Assembly (NCBI GenBank): GCA_013399115.1
Contig: VXAA01001497.1
Coordinates: 1,027,224 to 1,091,223 of the forward strand
Reading direction: 5' to 3'
Origin: Anseranas semipalmata
Lineage: Eukaryota > Chordata > Aves > Anseriformes > Anseranatidae
DNA: 64,000 nt
The first letter of the stretch is position 1; each line of letters starts with the position of its first letter. Of this stretch, positions 50,501-61,112 are shown one piece after another. The position numbers and the translations under genes were made by a program. The notes under the pieces are model-generated. The model was not told the DNA's origin. It worked only from the letters and a program-made list of their open reading frames with translations, and did no database searches.

Positions 50501-53500
50501 GAACAATCTTGACCTGTGTGGTTTGATTTTCTGACTTCAACTTGGGACTTTTACAGTTTACGTCTGTCTTTCTTTTACCTACATGGGACTAGCATGGCTC
50601 ACTGCCACCAAAGCAAACAGCTACAGACCTGAGGGATGCTGGCCCACCAGGCATCTCAGCACACCTTCCTCTGTAATGGGTGGATGAACTCTGGGAAATC
50701 CTGAAGCTGGATTCAAAGCCACAAGGAATGAAGCCAGACAGTAGAGCTCTGAAGAGACCTGCTGCAAATGTCAGAGCATAACAGAGCAGAGTCACAGGGC
50801 ATCAGCCCTCTTTCTTCACCAGCCCATTGATCAGAAACTCACACCACAGTGTAACCACATTCGGAGAAAAAACAAGTTTGAAAGAGAACCTAATACTTAA
50901 AAGCAATCCTCCAGATGGTGCCCCCACTGACAGGCAGGATTAGACAGTGGAACAGCATGCAGAGTTAACTGGAAATCTGCGGGTGCTGGCAGCAGTTTAT
51001 TAGGGAGTTCATTATTCTGCACTGTTTTGCCATTGCAATTACTGCACCCACCTCCTTTTTGCCTTATGCAGTCTTTTTGTTTGCCTGTTTTTTAAGTCTG
51101 AGGTTTGAATCTGTTCACATCTTCTTTGTTTAAACACATCCTTCATGCCTTCAGGTGTGTTTGCTGATCCCTTGAACTGAAGCTAGAAAGAAAAATTCTT
51201 CTGGATTAACATCACATTGCATCACCTTCAAAGAGGGTGGGAAAGCACATCTCTTCCTCATAGCCTTTTGTCCCCGGATCCCTTCAGGTTTCTGCAGCAA
51301 CTCGGCAGGCTGATTTCATTCCCATGGCCCTTCCAGCATGGGAGGTTTTTCTGCTCATTAATCTAAATCAACTGGCAGTTTAGGAGGAAAAACTTTAATA
51401 GTAGTGTTGAATGGGCAAGAATTTAAAGCTGAATTCATTGAAATATCTCCAGATGAAGCAGACAGCGTGCCAATGTCTTACTGCGTTTGCAGAAATCTGT
51501 ACTGTGTCTAACAGCAGATACGTGCCACACAGAAATTACCGTGTCAGTGGATGCTTGAATTAGGTTTTTCCTAAAAATAGGTGATGGCTTTTGTGATCTT
51601 GAGAAGCCCAAATGTTGAGATTCTGTTCAGTTTAAACTAAAAAACCCACAAACATTAAAATTGTTTTATATCATCTTCAGGAAATTTTGTCCTAGGAAGA
51701 ATTTCAAATGTTTCACAGGTCCTCTCTAGTTTTGCTTCTAGGCGATGATATGTTCAGCAGTGGTATTTCTACATATTGCCCTGTAACTCTTCTTGCTTTT
51801 TAGGGTCCAGGTAGTAGGTCTTAGGAGGATGATGTCCCAGGGCCATCCTAGAGTCCACAGGGCACAACTTAGTAGAAACTGTTCACCTCTTATCTGAGAA
51901 AGGGAACAGAAAAGTGTGGCTAGGAGTAAATGTAGGAAGGGTAAATGTAACCTATTTGGCTTTGTGCAGTGTCTGAAGAGCAGAATTCATCTCAGTAAAT
52001 GTAGAGGTTCACCACACAGCTGCTCCCAGTAGGTCACCTTCACAGACAACAGAGTGCGTATCTATGCACAGAGGGGTCTATGGCACGGTTCTTCTCCTCC
52101 TAAAAGAGATCTCTGGTACAGCTCAGGTGACTCATCCTCAGCGAGCCTATTTCTCTCTGCTGACTATAGAGACAGCCTAGGCTGACCACCTCACCCATGG
52201 GGATCTGCACTGTCAGTGTCCAGCGCTCAGCGAGATGAAGCAATCTCTCACCAAATGCATGGATGCAAGAAGATAACTCTTCCTAAAGCCTTTCGTACAT
52301 AGCTGCTCAGGGTCCAGCATGCTATGGAATGTGGCTATGGAAGCGCACTCCGCTAACCCTACACTTGGTATCTTCATGTTTTGTAACCTCACGGCTCCAC
52401 TGCTTCCGGGCAGAGGCAACCATTTCAGCACCGCTTCTCCTCAAGCAAGCTTTGTCTGGTCCAAAGAGAGCACTGGCTCCCTTCCTCTCCCTTTGCCCCG
52501 GTCAGGTTGTACTCACTATGCAAGCAACAAATGATTTGCAGTAATAACAGGAAGCTTTTTTAAAACAAACCAACACTTACTATTCTGCTGAATTAAGCAT
52601 TTTAGGGTCCTTAAGCTAGAAAGGAAAAGCAAAGATTGCCCACATGGTCTGGATGATGCTATCACACATCTCCCTGGACCAATATATTCAGGATTTCACC
52701 TTGTTCGCAATGCACTGGGTAACAGAGCTATTACCTGAAGTGGGAAACCCCTGCTGTTTAAAGAAACAATTGCTTAAATCTGCTTCATTTTATGCCAGTT
52801 AGGGTCTGCCCTCAAGCTTTTGGCATATTCCCAAATCAGCCTTGAATTGGACAACCTTTGATCAGTTCCACGGAAATCTAATTACACATAATTGTAGGTT
52901 ACGGCCAGATATCAGGGTGAGGACAAATGGAGCATTATAAGGAAGCAGATGTGAACACGGCTTGGTTATTTTGTCACTTCAGTGACAGAAGTGGAGACAA
53001 GCATCAATTGCACAGTTACTGTAACCCTGTATTGTTTTTTCAGACAATGATTATAATTATAGATATGAGCTTCTTGGAGGATAAAGCACGACAATTATGG
53101 GATGTTTGTCATTTGAGCGCTCTTTGCAAATAACTCACATACAAATGTATGCATCAGTTTGAATGCTTGGAGTCTGTCCAAAGATATAAATGGCTGCTAT
53201 CACTTCTTATTTTAATTTCATGATTACAACAGAATGATCTTGTATGTAAACTTGATTCTTCCTAGTGCTTTTGCTGCAGTTGACAGTACTGGTTCACTTA
53301 GCTCGTTAGATGGTTTTCAGATTTTTAGGATTTGGTGTTCAAATGCATTCATTCATCCAAACATTATCTCAGGCACCAAAAAAGCCTAACTTCACATGCT
53401 ATTTTTCACTTTTTTTTTTCTGAAAAAGTTGGAATCAACTCCCACTGTGCCTTCCATTTCCAAAGGCAGGATAAGAGCTTTAATTCCTGACCTGTTTCAT

Positions 53501-55135
53501 CCACAGGCCTAATGACAGCTCAAAATAGAAAGAGAAAAAAATGTTTTTAAATGATTTTTTCCTGGCATTTTTATATTCTCTCTCTACAAGAAGCCTTTCT
53601 TTTTTCATAACAGTCCTTTCTACTGAAATTCAAAGCAGAACTTACTAATATGATAACCAGCATGAGTTCACAAATGTCTTAAGAATTTGGTTTTTGAGAA
53701 GCTGCCTACTGCAACTGTATGTATTCGGACAATGCAAATAAATGCATGTTCTTCTGCAAATGTAGTTCCAAGGGCTTCTGAGCTTGCAGCTCTAAGTGAT
53801 TCGGTTCTTACTATAAATTGTCAGTGCAGTAACCCTAGGACATCCCAGAACACGGCTCTGAAGTTAAATGGAGTAAGAAGCTAGTAGGTTATACATTTAC
53901 CAATCTCCTGGTCTGTAATAAACCTGGCTGGCCGTGTTAAGTCATGTATAGAATTATGTTTCGAGACTCAGGTAAGCTTTCAGAGTGTGCCAGTATTAAC
54001 TTGCAAGCAAAGGGCATTTCACAAAAAGCTATTTCCCCACAGTCATTTATCTTCAATTCAGCATTGCACAGCTTAATCTCTGAGCTATCTTCGATGTTAA
54101 GAATTACCCGGGATTTTAGTCTAAGCAGGAGAGTGGATAAGCAAATTTCTGTTGAGAATATTCTTTCAGGAAAAGGATGCAGAGGGAAAAATAGCAATAA
54201 CTTTGCTTCATCACAGACAGTATTGTAAAAGGTTTTGCAAGTTTGTCTTATGCGGTCCTCATTATATCATCTCAAGAGTGTTGCCATCACTTGAGAGGTC
54301 TTCAGGCTGTGAGTGGATTCTGGTAGCACAGGTGGAGGCAAGAAAGCTACAGCAGCCCCATCCTGCACTTCTCATGGTCTGGCAGCTGCTGTCTCCCTGT
54401 GTGAAAAATCATCATTTGCTCTAAACTCTGGGGCAAAATTAATTCACTGCCATTTTCTTTACAAACCTCCCCATTGAGGAGAGGCCCCTCTATGAGCAAC
54501 ACTGTAGAAGTGAGATGAATGCAAGCATCTCTCTCATATTGTTTGCTGAAGTATTAAAAAAAGTACAGGGCTCCCATGTGAGTGAATTCAGCCACTGAAA
54601 AACACAACTTTTCATTGATCTGTTTGAGTCTATTTGCACATGAAAAAAAAAAATCTTTGTAATCTTTGTAGAGTTTTATTTTTTAAAGAGAGAGAAAGAG
54701 AAAGGGGGTGAGTATTTAGATGTGTTAAGTATAATGTAAACACTCACTGGCTGCAAAATGAGAGATATTATTTACCCAGGTGAGAGAAAAGCAGGAAATA
54801 GCCATATTACGTCATTTTCCACCAAAGAACCTCTGGTGAACTTGCTGTTTCCAAGAGGGCGTAACGTTCCTAGAAGTGAGAATTGATTTAGATTTTTCTC
54901 TCAGCATTCCACTGTGAAAACAGAAACTGGACTTGTGCCAAATTCTGTAGAATTGCCTTTTTTTTTTTTTTAAGCATAATAATAAGGTCATGACAATAAG
55001 GTCATGCTCCTCTTACAACACAACACTTCACATGCATGAAATCTCAAATGCTCGCTGCTTATTGTCTGCCTCATCCCAATATTTAACAAGTGTGCAATAA
55101 TGATAGCTTCTTCTTTCATGCTGTATTTTGTACAT

Positions 55136-55308
55136 AGATTTCAAAGCATTTTCCAAAGAAAGGGAACTATAATTATCCATGTCAGAGATGGAGAAACAGA
55201 AGCACAGAGAGCAAAAGCAATTTGCCCAAGGTGACAGGGCAAATTAGAGGCAGAGTCAGGTGTAAATCCCGCGTCTCCTGCTTTCGGTTCCTTGCTAACC
55301 ACGGCCTT
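55136..55308 (+). mobile_element. MIR-type SINE relic
   Basis: The order TTTCAAAGCATTTTCCAAAG, ATTATCCATGTCAGAGATGG, AGAAACAGAAGCACAGAGAG, CAATTTGCCCAAGGTGACAG, GGCAGAGTCAGGTGTAAATC and CTTGCTAACCACG follows the MIR consensus from middle to 3' end, with good collinearity. MIR is an ancient tRNA-derived SINE of amniotes and is rarely this readable in birds. Confidence 0.8.
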
Positions 55309-58300
55309 GCTTGCATTTGATGATGGTACCACCAGCTTGTGGGAGCAACAGCGGTAGGAAACTGCTATGGGGATACTACTTGGTGTGCCCTGGTGTGAAG
55401 CTGGCACAGGTCCCAGTGAGGGCCCAGCCACAATCACCCTTGGCCGTGGGGTCAGCAGGTAGGTGGCAACTGAGCTGCAAGGGGGTTGCAGGGCAGCACT
55501 GGGGGCCCCTTGCTGAGCCCCAGACGGGGGCTGCTGAAAGGCAGAGAGACCTCTGTGGTTGCTGCTTGGAGAAAGCACCTCTGCAGGCACTGAAACACTA
55601 TTATCCTTGTGCTCCCTAGGATGCCTTTCTCAGAAATCAGGCCCACGTATTTTGTTCATATCAATAGCAACCAGAGCTGCTGTTCACAGAGACAGAGGTC
55701 TCTATGGCACAGATGTGGAGTTGTTTTGTCCCACAAGAAGTTGTGCCTCGGAGGGATGCAGAGGCAGCCCTTGCCACCACGGTGCATAGCGAAAGGATTG
55801 CTGCTCTCCCACGGTGCAGGAGCATCCGAATTATACCGCTAGCTGCGGTTTATTTGGCATGTAAGACTGATTTTAAATTATTTCCTGCATATTCTCAAAG
55901 CCAGCAAGCAGTTTCCCTTTAAAGTGCAGCAGCTGTGACATTTTGTAGGTTCTGTAATTTCAAATGAGGCGCTAACAGACTACTCCTTTCAACATTTTTT
56001 TTTTTAATGAGGGTGGGTACCTGTTGCAATGAATCAATTAAAACTCTTCTGACACACAAGATGTGTGTTGCCAGACCTGTTTCACAGGTTTCTCAGGAGG
56101 AGGATAACATGTGACAGCACACAGAAGCTACGAGTACTGGAGAGGATCAGAAGCTTGCATGAGCGAGCTTAGCTTTCCAAAATATTTTCTTGAAACGCTA
56201 TTCCGAAGACCACTGAACTCTCTGACAGACGGCACCATGGTGGAGCAAGAGATGCTGCTGTCGTGTGCTTATCCTCAAGAAAAGTGTAAGTGACCAAATA
56301 TGATTTTGTATAAGAAATGAAAACAGGACACTGGAGAAAGGAAATGAAAGAAACAATCTAGCTATTATAATTGAAAAGACAGAGGGAGTAGAGGGGAAAT
56401 GTTAAAATGAGGAAATAAGGAAGCTATTAACTTTATATTGTAGGCATGCAATTGAAATATGATTAGCGTACTTGCAAGCAAAAGAAAGGATGCTTGTGTG
56501 AAGAACTCTGATATAAAAGCATCTTGAGGAAACTTACTTTAATCTTTGGCTTTCTGCTTGCATTTGCAAAGCGTTGTGAGGTAGGTCTGTTTGTGTGGTG
56601 GAGAATGTGAACAATGTGCTTTGATTACCTCTAAGTAACTTGAGTGGCAGGCTAGGATGCCGTGAAAGCATTTTCTAGAAAGATATGGTGTGGTTAGAAA
56701 CAACAACATCTTTTTTTTTTGACAATACAAGCTGTCCAGAGCTTTATCCAAATGTCAGCTAAGACTTACGGTACAGTGCAAAGAGTCCCAAATCCATCCC
56801 TCCATCCTGAAGGAAGTTGTAACAGAACTTCCTTGCTAACAAGAAATATTATTTCTCTTACTAGAAAACATAACACAGGCTAGAAGGAACAAAAGAACAA
56901 AATCTGTGTATGCTGGTTTTCAAAATGCTTGGGAATATTTTAAAAGACTTGTGAAAAGCTCTAAGTCCAGGTCCCAGCGTGGCAGTGCCGAGCGCGGCAG
57001 GCAGGCAGGAGCGCAGCTGGCTGCGGTGAGCTCAGGCACTGAGCCGGGGCTGGGCCTGTCTCAACAAAACGCTAAGCAAGGGTAGAAGCGGAACTGGTAT
57101 GTCCTGAAGCCACTTCGGTGTGCTGCCAGAGCAAAGTTCAGCACAAAGGAAAACGTCTCTCTTTGAACTCCAGATACTTTGCCTTTTGGATGGGCAGGCT
57201 TGTTTTGGCAACATGAAGAGGATGTTATTTAAAGCTTGCTCCAGATGGAAGGATCGGCTTCGTTCTGGGTGTAAAATGTCTCTGTGCAGGGCTTTACATT
57301 GGCCACCAAGAGCAGGGCAGGGCAGGGATGTCAGCAAAGATGCAGTTTGCCTGTGGAGAGATGAGTCCTCCTCCCCACAAAGCCCCACATGCAGAAGGCG
57401 ACAGACAGCTAAAAACTTTCCTTGCATGCAGTGCCCTGCGAGCTGGGTGAGGAACCAGCCCTCTTGCAGCCAGCCGACCGTAACAGAGCCTAGGTGGAAC
57501 CTGGAGCTGTGATACCTGCGTTATAACAAAGCAGCGATGCTCTCTTTGCTGCTGACTGGTCACTATTAGAGGTTTTTATGAACCTTTATATATGCAGGAT
57601 ATCAGTGATTTATTGCTAGCTTTGCTGTAACCTAAACAACAGAAGGGGGTGTTTTTCTCTTTCATGGAGTGATTTCCTTTCATTTTCTTCCCCCTCGCCG
57701 TTGTTCACTTTAACGTTAAAAAGAAAACAAAAGCCGTACTGGGTTAAAATCATCCAATTGCCTTCTACGGAAGACAGAAGGTGACTGGAGCTCTCAAACA
57801 GCTCAGTGTTGTATATTATATACAGCTTCATACTGTGTGTCATTGTTTTTGCATGTGTATAAGAGAGAAAGATTTCTCAGTCTCTGTTTGGCTCTCAATA
57901 TCACAGAAATGTGCCAGCTGCAACATGTGCAGCACTGTAGAGTCTGAAAAATATGCATGGAAAAATCAAATCAAACGCAAAGGAAATATATCCATAGGCA
58001 GAAGGAAGCCATGTAGTATCTCAGGATGGACAAGCTGGGCCCTCTAATTACACCTTCTGATGGTGTGAGTCAGCAGTGACCCCCCCCCCGCGAAGCCAAT
58101 GGATTTACTCCACGAGCTGAAGAAAGGACTGCATGGAGGATCAGCCTCATTGCATTTACAGTATTAAGCACTTGCCATGGGGCAGGTAGTGCATGTTTCT
58201 GACACGTTAAAAACACACCTTGAGCACTGAATGAGTCCATTCCAGCTATAAAGGGTCAAACAGCCCCAGTGGGCAGTTTGCTGCATTTCAGCTCAAAACT

Positions 58301-58587
58301 ACATGCTTTTGTGGACTGGTCCAAAATGTCATCCCATTGCAGATCTTTGCTTACAAAGACAAAAATAGGACTTTTAAGAAATCCTTTCTGCTTTAGCGAA
58401 ATGGGCATGGTACATCTTTGGGACTCATTGGCTGTGTATCTGTTGTGATGCGAAGTTAACAAGAAACTTGAAACTTCATACCTGAACCATGGTTTCTAGC
58501 TGTCCATGATGACCTATTTCCATGCGGGTTCTGCTTACTGTTTTGTCTCTCTAAATGTCTTTCAAGGGAAAAATAAGACATTTATGG

Positions 58588-58627
58588 TGTTGTTGTTTAT
58601 TGTTGTTGTTGTTTGTTTGTTTGTTTT
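58588..58627 (+). repeat. (GTT)n / (GTTT)n simple repeat
   Basis: TGTTGTTG units, a short interruption, then four GTTT units. Confidence 0.9.
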
Positions 58628-59870
58628 GTCCTCCAAGACACACCAGAATGGTTACAACACTGAAAGATTAGACCATAGTTAGTCATAGGCTGTGTTTTCC
58701 ATAGGGCCATATAGGTCCAACGCTGTAGTACCAGGGTATTCACTCCACAGGTGGACACTACTCTTTCCTCGAGAATATGAGCTGGGGTTTTCTGTGGTCT
58801 GTCACTCTGCTTCATATGTCACCCAGGCAGATGGAGGAGACTACTGATTACTTATTTCTATAGGCACAGCCACCTAACTAGGCTCAGCCCCACACTCTCT
58901 TCCTCAATCTCTTCAAAGCCATTCTCCTAGGCCCTCTTGATAGAGGTGGTTTCCAAAAGAAAATACCATAAATTAGTCATTGAAATGGCCTTTACACCAC
59001 TTAGAAAGCAAAATGTATGTAATAAATGCAGTTTCTTCTGGAGCAGTGGTAAACAAACTTCTCAAGTATATGACATAGTCCTAGATATTCCTAAATAGCC
59101 GCAAACATAAAGTCTGCAAACATAAAATATTGCAAACATAAATTTTAAAGGAAAATAATAGAAGCTATTTTTTTTATTTCTCCCTCTGTGTTATTGTTTA
59201 TTTTTATAAAGTTCATTTTTTTCTCATGCTTTGAAAATCCTTTGTTTGCCTGCTCTTTTAGTAATATTCTTATATTGCCAGAGCCCATATATATATATTG
59301 TAACTGTAGGAGAGCATATGACAAAAGCAAACTGGTCTAAGCCTTTAAAACAAAGGAGGGGAGAGAAAGTAACTTTGGACAGAACAAAATTATCCTGAAA
59401 AAAACTTTAAAAATAAAAAACACTTTTGTGCTCATACTTCAGTTATCTATCATGCAATTAAAAGCTACTGATTTTTTTCAGTCCTTCCAAAAACCATTCA
59501 CCTTTAAGTCAAAATTAAGCATGGAAATTTCAGTCCAAAGGGATTTGAGTTTGGGGGTTGTTTGTTTTTGATTGTTTTCTCAGTCAAGAAATGTCAAACA
59601 TACATTTTCAGGATGGTTTGCTTAGATTTCAGGTCTGAAAAAGCAAACTAAAATGAATATATTTCATTCTTACTGCTTAAGAGCAGCATTGTGGAATTAT
59701 GCATGCACTGATGGGAGAACATGGAAGGTCTCTGTTCTCTGTGTGTCTTGAGGAGGCAAAAAAATCCCATCCCAACAGAAACTGTGACACCCCTCCCCAC
59801 CCCCTTCCCCAGCCGAAACCTTCTCTCTGACACCTAGGTCAATGACAGAATATCAAATTTCTTCTTTTTT

Positions 59871-59948
59871 TCTTTTTCTTTTTCTTTTTCTTTTTCTTTT
59901 TCTTTTTCTTTTTCTTTTTCTTTTTTTTTTTTTCTTTTCTTTTTTTTA
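59871..59948 (+). repeat. (CTTTTT)n hexanucleotide repeat and T-run
   Basis: About nine CTTTTT units followed by T14 and further CT-rich sequence, all pyrimidine on the + strand. The minus strand translates as a Lys-Glu repeat, which is an artefact. Confidence 0.95.
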
Positions 59949-60224
59949 AAGAAAAATATTAAATTCCATGTTTTAGGAAAAAGGCACATCCTTTTTGTAG
60001 AACAAAACATAAAAACTCTAAGTAACAACAAGCCTATCACTATACAGAGAACAGTTCTGGTATTTTATTTGCTTAACTGATGAGAAATTGAGTCTTGTTC
60101 CACTTTTACCTTCTGAATACTTGCTTTTACAGCTGAAAGCACACTATCAGACCATGTTTCCAGTGTGTTAAGCACCTTTGCACGATTTTTAAATCACTTC
60201 TTTCCATTCTTGCCAAAAAAGCCG

Positions 60225-61010
60225 TGTGTGTTGAGCACCTTCAATTTCATTCGGTAAGGCTGACCTCTGATCTTTGGATCACTTTTTGGCCCTCCTTTGT
60301 ATCCTGACCAGGATTTCCACATGTTAGTTGACCAAACTTTTCAATACTTTTTTGCTCAGGAAGTGGCAATTGTCTACGAGCAGTCTTTAAAATGTCCTAC
60401 TCTGGAACAGCTTTCCCAGGCATTTGCTCATCCTCAGTCTCACTTCACTATTTTCAAATCTAAAATCTCTTGTTTGATTGTATCAGTATACACTTTGACC
60501 ATTTAAATGAATGATCACCCTCAATGCAGGAGTGATTCCCTATTAACTACCCCACTGGTTGTTTAAATCACCTAGCAAATGTGCTGGTAAAGACATTCAA
60601 TTTTGTTTGTTTGTTTGGAGTGTGGACTGAAATATTACATCATATTTCAGCCTAAGAACTGGTCCCTGGTGGACTATGAGAGAAACAGCCCCAGTTATCT
60701 CCTCATGGACCTCTTGAAGATCTGCCAGTGAATCATTTCTTAAGCCTTCTAACACATACCCTGTAAGTTCCAGTGCATGCGCATTTTATATCAAAATGCC
60801 ATGGACTGTCTTGGAAAAATCAAAATATACTGTCCCAACACAATAACTGTTCTTGATCAGACCTGTCATATTGTCAGAACAAAAGGTTTATTTAAGTAGT
60901 TAAGTTCCCTGTTTTCCAGGGAACCGTGGTGCCTGACTGTCAGACTTTTTGGCTCTCATTTTTGATAACTCGCCAAATTAACACATCAGTGCATGTCAAC
61001 CCAATCTATA
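60225..61010 (-). mobile_element. Ancient CR1/L2-like LINE relic (two patches)
   Basis: A patch with CACTTTTTGGCCCTCCTTTG (60280-60300), and one with ATGCCATGGACTGTCTTGG, AAAATCAAAATATACTGTCC and GATCAGACCTGTCATATTGT (about 60798-60880), match in order the reverse complement of old amniote CR1-like elements as I remember them. It is strongly diverged and the limits are uncertain. Confidence 0.5.
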
Positions 61011-61084
61011 ACTGTAGGCAGCTAATAAGAAACAAAGTTGATTTCATTCCTTACTTTTTGAAATTTGAATATGTCCAAAGGAAT

Positions 61085-61112
61085 AAAAAAGAAAAAAAAA
61101 AAGAAAAAAAAA
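61085..61112 (+). repeat. A-rich simple repeat
   Basis: A-runs with single G interruptions. Confidence 0.88.

Larger units (their letters stand above)
41841..55129. other. Intergenic DNA with no gene recognised
   Basis: About 13 kb, AT-rich, without identifiable exons. Low-complexity tracts are at 44992-45030 (A-rich), 46062-46079 and 46924-46965 (AAAC-type). A short tandem duplication lies at 47516-47551. An open frame with a possible splice acceptor lies at 49122-49409, and a block open on both strands at 53937-54228. Confidence 0.55.
55309..60224. other. Intergenic DNA with no gene recognised
   Basis: Moderately GC-rich patches (55.3-55.8 and 56.96-57.5 kb) give overlapping open frames on both strands with no domain. 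Simple repeats are at 58588-58627 and 59871-59948. No RNA gene was recognised. Confidence 0.55.

Noticed and set aside
55141..55590. 149-codon minus frame
   Set aside because: Its C-terminal third is antisense MIR SINE and the rest has no recognisable domain.
59834..60040. Minus frame encoding a Lys-Glu repeat
   Set aside because: It arises from the (CTTTTT)n hexanucleotide repeat.
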